Shown: positions 20,112 through 32,204 of the stretch, piece after piece
Numbering within the stretch: position 1 is the stretch's first letter
Layout: each line of letters opens with the position of its first letter
From: Nipponacmea schrenckii
Taxonomy: Eukaryota; Mollusca; Gastropoda; Lottiidae
DNA length: 64,000 bases
Assembly (NCBI GenBank): GCA_030562195.1
Contig: CM060199.1
Span: forward strand, 20,356,338-20,420,337
Reading direction: 5' to 3'
Notes under the pieces: generated by a model
Seen by the model: the letters and a program-made list of their open reading frames with translations, nothing else
Databases searched by the model: none
What the model was told of the DNA's origin: nothing
Translations under genes and position numbers: made by a program

Positions 20112-22068
20112 TTTATACGCCCACATGAAATGGGGGGGGGGGGGACGTATATTGTCGTCACCCACATCCGTCCGTCCGTCCGTCCATCGGTCCGTCCGTC
20201 CGTCCGTCCACAATTGCTCTTAAACACTCTACAAGGTGTAATTCTTGACGGATTTAGATGAAACTTGATATGAGTGTTTATGATCACGCAAGGATACAAC
20301 CCTATTGAAAATCAGCGAAATCGGAAAAAAATTAGTATGAGTTCTTGCCCTTGTTCTTGAATGGCTTGTAACACTCTACAATGTGCAATTCTTGACTGAT
20401 TTTGATGAAACTTGGTGTGAAAGTATGTTATAACTCAAGGATAAACCCTATTGAAAATCAGCGAAATCGAAAAACATTTAGTATGAGTTATTGCCCTTGT
20501 TCTTGAAAACGCGTTCAATTTTAACTTGTAAACACTCTTGAGAGAACAATTCTTAATGGATTTTGATGAAACTTGGCTTGAGTATTTGTTATCACCCAAG
20601 GATGAAGCCTATTGAAAACCAGTAAAATCGAAAAAAAATTAATATCAGTTATTGCCCTTGTTTTTGAAAACGCGTTCAATTTTTGACTTTTAAACACTCT
20701 ACAAAGCATAGTTATTGACCGATTTTGACAAAACTTGCCGAATTGTTTAATATCACCCAAAGATGAACCCTTTTGAAAATAGAAAATATCAAAATATATT
20801 TGATACAAATCATTGCCCTTGTTCTATAAAATGTGTTGGACTTTTGCCTTGTAAACACTCTACAAGTCACAATTCTTGAGTGCTTTTCTTGGCATGAGTA
20901 TTTGTAATCACCTAAGGGTGAACCCTATTGATATTCAGTTAAATCGAAAAATATTTAGTATCAGTATTTGCCCTTGTTTTGAAAACGCGTTCAGTTCTTG
21001 CTTGTAAACACTCTAGAAAGAACAATTCTTAATGGATTTTGATAAAACTTGGCTTGAGTATTTATTTTTACCCAAGGATGAACCCAATTGAAAATCAAAT
21101 ACATCGAAATATATAATGTGTCAGTTATTGCCCTTGTGTTTGAAAACGCGTTTAACTTTTTAGCTTATAAACACTCTAGAAGGCACAATCCATGACCAAT
21201 GTTGACAAAACTCACTGAAATTGTTTGATATCGCAAGGGATGAGCCCTATTGAAAATTAAAAATATCAAATTATATCTAATTGAATTATTGTCCTTGTTC
21301 TTTTAAACGCGTTCGATTTTTGTCTCGTAAACACTCTACATGGAACAATTCTTGACCGATTTTGATGAAACTTGGTGTGAAAGTGTGTTATAACTCAAGG
21401 ATGAACCCTATTTAAAAACAGCAAATCGAAAAATATTTAGTAAGAGATACTGCTCTTGTTCTTGAAAATGTGTTCAATTTTACCCAAGGATGAACCCTAT
21501 TATAAATCAAATAAATCGAAATGTATTTAGTGTCATTTATTGCCCGTGTTCTTGAAAACTCATTCATTTTTAGCTTGTAAACACTCTAGAAAGAACAATT
21601 TTTTAATGGATTTTGATGAAACTTGGCTTGAGTATTTGTCTTCTCCCAAGATTGAAAATCAGATAAATCAAAAATATTTAGTGTCAGTTATTGCCCTTGT
21701 TTTTGAAAACGCTTTTAACTTTTGGCTTGTAAAAACTCTAAACATTCATTTTTGACAAAACCCGCTGAAATTGTTTAATATCACCCAAGGATGAGCCCTA
21801 TTAATAATTTAAGATATCAAAATATTATTAAGGGTGAACCCTATTGCAAATCGTGAAAATACCGAAAAATATTTAATGAATTGTTATTAATATTAGGTAC
21901 AATTCTTGACAGATTTTAATGAAACTATACACCCTAGAAAAAAAGTATGTGACGGAAGGTTGAAAATTTCATTCTGCTAATTGTTACTGTACTGAGAAGT
22001 CTTTATTCAAAATCAATGCTGCCAAAGGGCGTATATTACCTTGCCTGGCAAGCTATCTTTGTAAGGTG
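20112..22068. repeat. Full-length Helitron/pearl-like repeat, GTGGGCGTAT family
   Basis: Left end TATACGCCCACATG followed by poly-G and a (CCGT)n tract. About 10 diverged tandem units of roughly 160 bp follow (CTTGTAAACACTCTA, TTTTGATGAAACTTGG, AAGGATGAACCCTATTGAAAATC). Right end is GGGCGTATATTACC, then CTTGCCTGGCAAG, a short hairpin, then CTATC. A subterminal hairpin, tandem core and lack of ORFs resemble Helentron-derived or pearl elements; the class is inferred. It starts about 50 bp after the YR retrotransposon. Confidence 0.7.
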
Positions 22069-22077
22069 ATTGTAATT

Positions 22078-22271
22078 ATACCCCTTTCGCACTGCACAAC
22101 TGGATTATTGCATTCGGTTATAACCAAAAGAAAAATCTGATTCAGTTCGATTCGATTCGATTCGGTTTGCCTTTCTATCTGGGTAACTTCTCTTCTGGTT
22201 ATAGCCGAATAAGTTTTTGTGCCAATGCGAAAGCAACTGGAAATTATTCGGATTGAATTCGAAAGGGGTAT
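22078..22271. mobile_element. Small MITE, 194 bp
   Basis: Terminal inverted repeats ATACCCCTTTCG (22078-22089) and CGAAAGGGGTAT (22260-22271) with AT-rich flanks. The interior has (GATTC)n and two related arms (CGGTTATAACC, GGTTATAGCCG). No ORF. Confidence 0.65.
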
Positions 22272-22729
22272 TATAATACCAAACTTTAGAGCTTTTAGGG
22301 AAAAATTCTCTTATATTTACAAACATTTGTTAGTAGTCGTGGATCAGCCTCTGATATTTAATATTACCAGAATCACAATCTAGACAATCTGGACATAGTT
22401 CTCGTAAATAATATTCGCCAATCAATAAGCCTACGTTGCAGAGCGATGGCAGAACTTGCATTGATTGTGATACTGTTAATCCCGTGAAAGAACCATACAT
22501 AGTTCCATAAGTTAGATCGTTAAACTGGATCTATGTTGCAGATCTTTCCTTTTTTTTCAAATAGTTATTAGTTTAGTTTTCGTATATTATCGACATTATA
22601 GGATTAGGCTCTATATTGGCCAACGTTTTTTGTTTTAATTTTTGTTGTTGATACAATCAGTTGGTACTGTCGTTGTCAGAATGACAAAATATTGACCATA
22701 ATCAAACTTTCCATCTGCGGTTGTTCTTT

Positions 22730-23709
22730 AATATGAATAGGCATGGCCTTGAATGAGAACGCAGACTAGGCCTATTGATAATAATGACTACGCAAAATAA
22801 TGTCATTCATTATTAAATTTCGACGTCATGAATAACGTGTGACGTCACAAAACGCCCTATCAACTTAATTTCGACGGCAAGGGAAGACAACTCTTATATG
22901 AGATAAACTTGTTTATGGAAATCCCGCATAGAACATTCAGGAAAAATTAAGATTAAACGTAAGGTGTTTTTATAGGGTACGCAACATGTATTTTAGTGTT
23001 TGTGAAAGAAATGTTATTTATTTCAAGAATTCCAGAATATTCACTCCGAGACTTGATTGACTGCGACCTAGCTGTAAACAAACATGGCAGCCCCCATGGC
23101 GGCCATCTTTTTTCTCTCTTTTTTATGACAACCAGTGGTGCAAAATTCTTCTGATTCATATACATGTATACATGTTACCATAAGAGAGAGATTCGCTGCG
23201 CTCTCATAATAATATGAATAAGGCATGGCCTTGAATGAGAGCGCAGACTAGAGCGATTGATAATAATGACAATGAATACGCAAAATAAAGTCATTCAATG
23301 ATAAATTTCGACGTCATAAATAGCATGTGACGTCAGAAAACGCCCTGTTTACATAATTTCGACGGCAAGACAACTCTTATTGAGATAAACTTGTTTATGG
23401 AAATCCCGCATAGAACATTCAGGAAAAATTAAGATTAAACATAAGGTTTTTAAATAGGGTACAAAAAATCTATTTTAGTGTTTGTGAAAGAAATGTAATT
23501 TATTTTAAGAATTCCAGAATATTCACTTCGAGACTACCTTGATTGACTGCGACCTAGCTGTAAACAAACATGGCAGCCCCCATGGCGGCCATCTTTTTCT
23601 TTTTTTTTTTTACTACCAGTGGTGCAAAGTTCTTCTGATGCATATTCATGTATACATGTTACCATAAGAGAGAGCTTCGCTCTCGACGGCGAAGCTGCGC
23701 TCTCATATT
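22730..23709. repeat. Direct tandem pair of an about 490-bp unit
   Basis: Unit 1 is 22730-23210 and unit 2 is 23211-23709, roughly 90 percent alike by eye. Each starts AATATGAATA, carries GACGTCA-type CRE motifs, AATCCCGCATAGAACATTCAGG, and AAACATGGCAGCCCCCATGG followed by CGGCCATCTTTTT. Each ends in GCTGCGCTCTCAT, which is inverted relative to ATGAGAGCGCAG near the start of unit 2. No ORF is conserved between units. Probably a duplicated non-autonomous element. Confidence 0.8.
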
Positions 23710-24700
23710 AAAGATTTGGCACAAGTAGAGAGGATCCTTCTGACTATTCCCTGTCGTATTGAAAAATATACCAAATAAAGAGAATTCAGTAATTGGAATT
23801 TATTATATTATATAATTTTGTATGATCTAATTCAGGTTGAATTATATAACAGTAATGTTATTAAATTCATCAAACTCCTTTTCTGCAGATGAGGTGTAGT
23901 CTTTGTAAAAGGCCTATGTACAACAGTGGGATAATATAAACAATTAAATCAGGCTCGTGGTCACTTCTTCAGTTTGGAACCGGCCCTGCGGTACTGAAAC
24001 TTTCCACGTACAAAATGTATTGCCAGGGGCGTAGCGTACGGGGGTGATGGAAGTACAACGTGGAATCGGTCGGTATAAAACGGTGATGGATGGAACCGTC
24101 GGTAAAATCGATTTGTCGACCGCGAGAGTGAAAACCATGTGTCGGTTATGATGAAATTGGTAAATTGCTCGACGGGCAAATTTAGACGCTACACCCCAGT
24201 CAGAATGGTCACGCTTTGCCCCTGAATTGTATGTAAAATCATACAACTATTTACTAATTATTCATTTTTGAGAAATTTAGCGTGACGATCAGGTTCAAAA
24301 TTTGTTTATATTGTTTATTACCACTATTTAGGAAACCGGTTTGTTTTTTGGAAAAGGTACTAGGAGTTTAATCGGAATTGTGGACAGTGGGTATGACCTA
24401 TTAAGAACCAAATGAAAACTTGGTGGGCTGAGAAAAGAAAAAATAAACTGAGGAAATTTTGTCTCTCAAAATTTTTGGAAAATTAAGATTTTGTTCTTCT
24501 TTCATCTTTTCACTCTACGACATTTTTTTGATTGGAAAGTCCGCCATAACCAAAAATATTTTTAAAAGGTTTTGCATCTGCACCGTACCTTCTACCTATT
24601 TTGTCTACTCTCGCCCTTTGAGGAGACTTTGTAAATTTGGTGCATTTTGGGCAGAGTTCTGATTGAGGTGTAGGATGGTCAGATCTTGCTCCATAGACGG
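23710..24700. other. Spacer downstream of copy B
   Basis: No gene is recognised. 23945-24250 contains GCCAGGGGCGTAGCGTACGGGGG and a tail of GC-rich low-copy-looking sequence that may be transposon debris. Open frames here are short and without motifs. Confidence 0.35.
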
Positions 24701-24802
24701 AAATATTATTTAGTGGTTTTTCTTTATTTGTTTTGATATAAGGTCCCCCCCCCTCCGGCTTTATTTTCTTGATCCTCCTTTTAATCGGTTTCTTGAAGAA
24801 AC
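24515..24802 (-). pseudogene. Decayed remnant of the exon 8 tail of copy B
   Basis: Immediately after the copy B stop, sequence matching the copy A tail (around its codons for KEEDQTKKAE and NKTKPL) can be followed for about 100 bp with indels and a G-run, then is lost. A 98-codon open frame in another register exists but does not match the copy A protein. Confidence 0.6.
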
Positions 24803-27800
24803 TCATGTACTTTCTGAGGTAATGCTGTCCAGTGCTACCCCCAAAGATGACGCTCGATCAGCTAACTGAAAAAGAATCACATCATCTTCATTTAGATTTA
24901 AATGATCATATAATCTTATACTGCTTGGCTTATATTTGTCTTATGGTGTACAACATGATTTTTAACCGGCGAAGCTAGATAGTTCGAATGTTAGTCTGGA
25001 AATAAATAGTATGTGCAGTCTGGAACTAGTATGTTAGGCTGGAAAATAGTATGCCTGTCATTAAGTTAAAATCACAGTATTGTATTTTGAATTCTGCCAA
25101 AGGTGCATACATTCTACCATCAAACAAAAACTGTGGAAAAGCCCATTTGTAAGATTGTATAATAAAACCAACTTACTGTTTGTCCATGATGACCATCCAA
25201 CTTTGCACGGAGATGATCACCAATGGCGTTGATTGAATCATCAAAATGAGAGATATCTTGTTTGAGCTGTACTTGGTGTACTTCTATATTGTGTACCACA
25301 TCCAAAATTCTCTTGTACACATCTTCTAATATGTGTATCCTGTTAAATGCATTAACCTATAATTAAATGAAACAGACTTCTGCTTATATTGAAACATTGT
25401 ATTATAGAAACAAAAAGATGATGTAATGATTGCAACCATATAGGTAAAGGCCGACCAGAATGGGAATTCAGCAGAACATCTTTGGCATTTTTTGGATGTG
25501 CTGTAACGTGATTATGCAATGTAAAATGGTCATGTTGATGCATAATAACAAGAAAGAAACTTGATAAGAGGTAAATTATATCAAAATGATTTTCGAATCA
25601 ATCATATGAGATCATATGTGATGTTTTCACTAGGTAGAAGTATTTAAGTCATTAGGTATATCTACATGGCCTTGGAATGTGACCACCAAGATACAAATGA
25701 AATAGTTCTGCCCATGGTCAGTCTATAAGCATTGAGGTACATGAATTATCAGAACAGTAGCAATAGATGGAATATAGGTTACATAATCCAAGGGTACTCT
25801 CTGAACTCTATGAATGTGAATGCTGTGGGTTCTTTTGCCAGTCAAGAAAGGACGAGAGTCAACCCAGAGTCCATACTTTAAAGTGGGTGTATCTTGCTAG
25901 ACAACCACTTGTTCATCCTCTGATACCAATTAGCAACCATGGCTCCCATAAATCACCAAATACAAAAGCTCACCTGTTCTTTTCTCAAGTTATCAAAGAC
26001 CTGTTGGGTGTGTCTATGAGCCAGAGCTACAGCAGTTATACCAGCTTTACTAGATTGATCACTCAATTTAATATTGACTATATCTTTAATTAAACTTTGT
26101 AATTCGCTGTGAGAGGTCTTAATATTCCTCTCTAAGTCTTCATTAGATCTTCTTAAAAATGCAACATCATTCTTTAAAGTAGTTAATGTCCTTAGCCTTT
26201 CCATATTTTCTGAGGACTGCAATAGAAAATACTCGCGTTAGATTACATTAATATATAGGTAGATCATATAGTGAATATTCCATTTATACGTGTATCCAAC
26301 CAATCTCGTGTAAATTTCAAGATCCTAGATTTTAGATATATTATTTAATATAACGGTATATATCAGTTCATTTGTCATAACCTTATGTCATTTATCATTC
26401 CTTATTCCATTACACAAGATGTAAATCCATAAATCAGGAAAAAATCTATATTCAAGTAAGGTCCAATTGGTAGACAGTATATTTGAGAACACAGCCATCT
26501 ACCAAATGTGTGTAAATTTTATCTCTAAGTAGCCAGTTACCTTCAGTCTCATAACAATTGGGCTAGTTCTTATATTGAGGGTACAAAGCTGTGCATTATA
26601 CACAGAAATGTACAGTATTTTGTCTTGAAACTTGCACAGGTGACTGTTTGATTTCAATAGCAGTAAAAATGGGATATAAGAAAATTTTTGTTCAAAATTT
26701 TACGTCTGACTTAATTAGGACTGCATGTCTATTCTCAGATTCTTACCTGGGGATTTTCAATCCTCTTTATATCATCTTGTAGAGACTTAACTCTCTTTTG
26801 TATGGATGATATACTATTGGCCAGACTTTTTCGCTCCCCTTCATCAGATATCACCCTACCATACAGTTCATCATAGGTTTGATCTGATTTCACTTGTCTC
26901 TTGTCAAATAATGTCAACGTATTCTCCATGTCTTGAAGACCATCAGCTAACATTTTCTGGTTATTCAGGATTTTCATTATCAATGGATTGCTCTGTAAAA
27001 GACAAAGATGTTCAAGCTGGTTAAAACTAAAAAAAACCCAAAAAATATGGACAAATAAAAGTATAGAACTAGGTAAAATCGTTGTTCTTTCTTAGCATAC
27101 AGAAAATGTTGTGAATACAAGCACTTGATAGATCGAGATGTTGGTTATTTGAAAGCTCTTCACATGGCACCGGAATTGTTTTCTTGTTTTAGAGGGATTC
27201 AAGCCTATGTTACTTTATCAATTTAATCTTCCGCCATGATAGGATGCCAAAGGATGTGTCAGATTCAGCAACCTTTCTGACAATCTCTAAGCAATGACAG
27301 TATGACAGTAAGGAAGTCTACCTAGCACCGACTTTAGCAAAAAAGGAATGTAACTAACTGAGAAGATAGCTTGCCAGGCAAGGTAACATACGCCCACTTC
27401 AGCAAACAGAATATTCCATGTTTTTTCATTTAATCAAGGGCAATAACTCATAAACCGACATCTGGAATCGCACCATTTTTGAACCTGTCCGAGGTGTTAT
27501 TAAGATGAATACACATACAAAGTTTCATTCAAATCGGATAAAAACTACATCTTCTATTGCGTACACAAGTAAATTTTAACATTTTCTCATTAGATCAAGG
27601 GCAATAACTCATAAACAGACATCTGGCGAGATTTTATTAAGATGAATACACATGCCAAGTTTCATTCAAATCGGATGAAAACTATAGCTTCTATTGCATA
27701 CACAAGTACATTTTAACGTTTTTTCATTTATTTAATCAAGGGCCATAACTCATAAACCGACATCTGGAATCGCACCATTTTGAACTTGTCCGAGATGTTA

Positions 27801-30800
27801 TTAAGATGAATACACATACCAAGTTTCATTCAAATCGGATAAAAACTACAGCTTCTATTAAGTACACAAGTAAATTTTAACATTTTCTCATTAAATCAAG
27901 GGCAATAACTCATAAACAGACATCTGGCGAGATATTATCAAGATGAATACACAAACCAAGTTTCATTCATATCGGATGAAAACTATAGCTTCTATTGCAT
28001 ACACAAGTACATTTTAACGTTTTTTCATTTAACCAAGGGCCATAACTCATAAACCGACATTTGGAATCGTGCCATTTTCGAACTTATCTGAGATATTATC
28101 AAGATGAATACACATACCAAGTTTCATTAAAATCGGATCCAAACTATAGCTTCTATTGTGTACACAAGTAAATATTAACGTTTTTTCATTTAATCAAGGG
28201 CCATAACTCATAAACCGACATCTGGAATCGTGCCATTTTCGAACTTGTCCGAGATATTACCAAGATGAATACACATACCAAGTTTCATTCAAATCGGATG
28301 AAAACTACAGCTTCTATTGCGTACACAAGTAAATTTTAACGTTTTTTCATTTTATCATGGGCCATAACTCATTAACCGACAACTGGAATCGTGCCATTTT
28401 CGAACTTGTCCGAGATATTATCAAGATGAATACACATACCAAGTTTCATTCAAATCAGATAAAAAATCTGGCCTGTATCGCGTACACAAGTAATTGTTGA
28501 CGGACAGACCGACGGACCGACGGACGGACAGGGGTTTATGGCAATATACGTCCACATTTTCATGTGGGCGTATAATAAAACACATACTTTAAATTCTGCG
28601 CTTGTAGAATGAACTTTCCGTCTCAAGACCTTCATGAGTTCAGTCATCTGATCTTGTTTTTCTTTCATGAGTTCTAATTCATTCTTGTTGATATCATCGT
28701 CTTTCCTGGCTGCAGCGAGGTAAGCTCGGAGTTTATCCATGTTATTACCAATCGCTTCTAGATCTAAGTCAGACTTCCGCTTAGATTGACGTAAAATTCT
28801 CAGGTCGCGATTGTTGATTGCACGTTGACTCTTGAGCTGTGAAATCTCATTTTGCATCATGAGTGTTAATTGCATAAGTTGATCCATTTTGTTTTTCATC
28901 TTCAGATATGCATGTTGTGATTCTCCTTCACGCGAGTTCTTGACCTCTATATCTTGTAATGTCTTTGCCATATCTGCTTTCATTTCCTTCAAAAAAACTC
29001 AATGAAATCATTATATTTGAAAGCTAGAAAAATTTGTTTCAGCGAACCTCTTTTGCATAAAAACGTCAATGTCTAAACTTTCGTAAGTAATAGAAAGACG
29101 AAAGAATGTGATCATACACTAATGAAGTGTTTCTGAAGAAGACACTTAGCCGATACGCTAGACGACAGAAAAATAAGTATATATATTTTTAATTGTTTTC
29201 CCCTGTTATGGGTATTTGTGATATAAATCAATACGTCATATATGGCACATCTTCCACTCAACCATAATCATGATCTATCTCTGTATGGGGCCATTATGTA
29301 TTAAACCATAAACTACTGGATCGAACGTCTGTACCAAGCGGATGTCCAAGGTAAATTTGCCATTGCAAAGGGCTCATGAATTCATCTTCAAACACTGTAA
29401 CTTGAAAAAAAGGTTTTTTTTCGGTTTTTTTTTTCATCAAACCCAATCTTACCTTAAAATTTTTTACTTTGTATTCAAGGTCATTCATTTGATCTTTGAG
29501 AGATTTTATTTCTCCCAATTCATTTCTCTCAAAGTCGAGTTTTTCCTTCAAAAATTTTTTCAGTGTATCTGAATTAAACCCTGCAATAAAATATAAACCT
29601 TATTACAACTTCATTTTATGTTCATATGTTATTGTCTTAAAGGCCAAGTCCCACTGCACTTGCGAACGAATAACGCATGAATTGCGTAAAAATTGTGCGT
29701 GATTCGTCAGTGATCTGCGTAAGTCATGCGTGTTTCACACGTGAAGCATCAGTTTTTGTCAGTGATTGTACGCGAAGACGGGTTTGTGCGCGATCGTCGG
29801 TTTTGAACGGTTTAATATTTATTCCACACACAACGTGTGCGATTATACGCACTTTATGCGCATTTTTTACGTAGATTGGACGTGGAAGGTTCGTGATATT
29901 TGCGTGTTCTGACAGTGTTCCGTCAGTGCTTGTGCGTCAGAAATTAGCTCCTAGCACGCACATCACTGACGAATCACTTACAGAACACGCACATAAGCAC
30001 TTACAAACCACGCACAATCCACGTATGTTCCACTTATAATCACTTACAAAAAATTATTAAAAATTGTTCATGCGTGATCCATTGGGCTTGTGCGCTGTTG
30101 TGCGTGGATTATTCGTTCTTTATCAGTGATTGTAAGTGATCCATGCGCACTTTATTCGCGATTCATCGGTGATTCTGACCACCCACAACCCCTGAAAATG
30201 ACCAATTTCTCCACGAACAATCACGAACAAACCAATTTTATGGTGATTGGCAATGGGACTGGACCTTAAGATGAAGTGAAGTGTGCCATTAAAAATTCCC
30301 GACAGTTAGGAATAGGAAATATTCAACATTAATGCCCTTAATCTTTATTAAACCTAGTAAAGTGAAGAACGATCCCGCACCTTCCATAGAGGTTTTTAGT
30401 GCAGATGTCTGTCTGTCTTTCTGGAACTAGAGGAAAAACATACCTGGTGGGTTGCGGCTTCTACTTGAAGAAGAAGGATGGTCGGATTCAGACAATAGGC
30501 ATATCTTGGAACTCGGTTCAAACTTATAATAGTGACATTTAATTAATGTCTCAGATTTACAGATTTTAAAACAATCAGCGGTACTGCTTCCTGTTCTTTT
30601 AACAACCGATGGAGACATATCGTTATTACCTGAAATAAATATATTATTTTAATATGAGGTTGTTAAAGAAGGCTAATTGAACATTTAACAGTTTAAAACA
30701 GCTTTGAAAAAAAAAAATAACTAGGCTACTCATAAACATTGTTGACTGTTTATACATGAAGTAAATTTACAGTCATTTTGACCACTTGATATTTTGCCAT

Positions 30801-30921
30801 TTACTTTGCCTTATCAGGCGAAGAACGAAAAGGGAAACGTAAAAAAAGTATGCCGGTACTTACCATTGATAGTGTTGGACATGGAAAATAAAGTTAACAA
30901 TAAAACACTCCATCTATACAT
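24803..30921 (-). CDS. Copy B: secreted PAN/apple-like plus coiled-coil protein, short form (500 aa), function unknown
   Basis: Tandem paralogue of copy A with the same exon lengths and phases: 30864-30921, 30444-30629, 29453-29580, 28588-28986, 26747-26992, 25974-26216, 25177-25356, 24803-24865. Leader MYRWSVLLLTLFSMS. The PAN-like exon keeps all four Cys of copy A, but the flanks vary (SSTAD for NNESD, RSRN for SNNN). Coiled-coil exons are about 90 percent identical or better by eye. In exon 8 the frame ends after SITSEST with TGA (24803-24805), whereas copy A continues for 185 residues. Nucleotide homology to A runs about 100 bp past the stop in a shifted frame, so the tail was lost by mutation. 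AATAAA on the minus strand at 24764-24759 and 24728-24723 could end the mRNA. Either a shortened functional paralogue or an early pseudogene; the intact upstream exons favour the former. Confidence 0.82.
27361..28575. repeat. Full-length Helitron/pearl-like repeat, GTGGGCGTAT family (copy B intron 4)
   Basis: Starts AGATAG then CTTGCCAGGCAAGG (hairpin) and ACATACGCCCAC. It has about seven well-conserved tandem units of roughly 155 bp (AACTCATAAACCGACATCTGG, AAGTTTCATTCAAATCGGAT). It ends with a GACGGAC tract and CATGTGGGCGTATAATAAAA. Copy A lacks it at this position, so it inserted after the gene duplication. Opposite orientation to 20112-22068. Confidence 0.75.
29637..30269. mobile_element. 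GC-rich MITE flanked by TTAA (copy B intron 2)
   Basis: Ends AGGCCAAGTCCCACTGC (29641 on) and GCAATGGGACTGGACC (to about 30265) are imperfect inverted repeats, with TTAA on both sides (29637-29640, 30266-30269). The interior is built from degenerate repeats of GTGCGTGATTCGTCAGTGAT in both orientations. No ORF. Absent from copy A. Confidence 0.7.
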
Positions 30922-31735
30922 ACTTGGTGGCAAGGGACAGATCCCAAATCTATAAGAAAGGACGAAAAAAGTCCAAACAAGGAGTATCGATAAAAAGGTA
31001 AGCTATGTAATTCTTGTTTAGACTAATAGGCTAGTACTAGGCTAGCAGTACCGGTAGTGATTTATTGAAAGATTTGGCTAGGTGAAGTAGAGACGAGCAA
31101 TTAGGCCTCATCCAGAACACCTTGATCAAATGTTTAAAATGGTCAACAGAGAAACGAACCCTATCATTTTCGAAATACTGCAATCAAACGATTTTGGTTA
31201 CGATATCGATGGAGCTAGGTTAGGTTTGTCACGGAGACTTGCTTTTTGTTTGAACAGACGTAGGCAGGCGGTAGCGTAGGATCTTCCCCGAATCGCACCG
31301 ACATTTGTCCTACGCCTATTGATTGAGCCCATCGTCTCTGTTCGAATCGGGGAGACGGAGACACTGCGAGGAATAGTGTTTTTCAACACAGTTGAGTAAC
31401 TGAGTAAATAAGTTAGGGTTTCATTCATACCTCGAGACGTAGATCTAGGCCATAAATGCCGTTTTTGTAACAACCATAAATACACAAGTCGCACATCAAA
31501 GGTTAGTCAACGATTTTTGTACTTACAATGTAGCTGTCAATTTAAGGTAGGTGTTCTTCTATGAACAATAATGTTTCTTTTTAGTCGGTTTCGTAGGTAA
31601 GTAGAATGAAAGAGTAGAACAATGGCGTAACCGACCAACGTGACGTCATTGCCTTTAGCCTAGTAACGATTCCTCATCGAGAATAGGTTCTTCTGATAAC
31701 TGTCACGTCACAAATGGGCTGTCGTAAAGGTTTCC
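30922..31735 (-). promoter_or_regulatory. Copy B promoter: non-coding first exon, CRE and X-box-like site
   Basis: Homologous to 14705-15373. Conserved elements on the minus strand are the donor ATT|GTAAGTAC (exon end at 31527), a perfect TGACGTCA (31641-31648), TTAGCCTAGTAAC (31655-31667) and GTCACGTCAC near 31700. The sequence between them is clearly more diverged than these motifs. Confidence 0.6.
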
Positions 31736-31771
31736 CCATAGAACTATAATACTAGTATTGTAGTTCTATGG
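31736..31771. repeat. 36-bp near-perfect palindrome
   Basis: Starts CCATAGAACTATAATACTAG; the second half is its reverse complement with one mismatched pair. Flanked by GTTTCC on both sides. It sits at the outer edge of the copy B promoter block and is absent from copy A. Confidence 0.8.
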
Positions 31772-31844
31772 TTTCCCTTATTCAGTAATTCTCGGTTATT
31801 TAGTAATTGTAATATTGCCTACCATTCTGAAACATAGGCCTACA

Positions 31845-32130
31845 TTCAGGGCCGCACAAGAGGGGGGGGGGGGTGACTGGAAAGTTGGTAGAATACAAAA
31901 AAGTTGGGGTCACTCCATCGAAACTCAAAAAGTTGGGTTATTAACCGTAACCAACTCGACCAACTTTAATGATGATATGACCCCAACTTTTTCACGGATC
32001 TCATGTTTTTTTATTTGGGGTGACTTCAACTAGACCGACCCCAACTTAATTTTCTGTGAATGACCCCAACTTAATTTTTTGTGAGTGACCCCAACTTAAT
32101 TCTCTCGGAGTGACCCCAACTTTTTCAGTG
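31845..32130. repeat. Degenerate (GACCCCAACTTTTT)n-rich element
   Basis: Begins with CAGGGCCGCACAAGAGGGGG, shared with the inverted-repeat element at 32904-33475, then repeats GTGACCCCAACTTAATTTT on one strand and its complement on the other. Likely a relative or fragment of that element. Confidence 0.55.
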
Positions 32131-32204
32131 AGCTCATCAGTTTGGCTCAACGTAATGTGATATGCTGATATCAGCCGGTGCCAGGTTTCTGCTATACCGG
32201 TACT

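Noticed and set aside
22953..23165. 70-codon minus-strand open frame with a good Kozak-like ATGGCGGCC region nearby
   Set aside because: The frame is not kept in the second tandem unit.
24510..24806. 98-codon open frame as a functional new tail of copy B
   Set aside because: It is out of frame with exon 8, has no upstream splice acceptor that would use it, and does not resemble the copy A tail protein.
31198..31494. 98-codon minus-strand open frame upstream of copy B
   Set aside because: Not conserved in the homologous region upstream of copy A; more likely 5' non-coding sequence.
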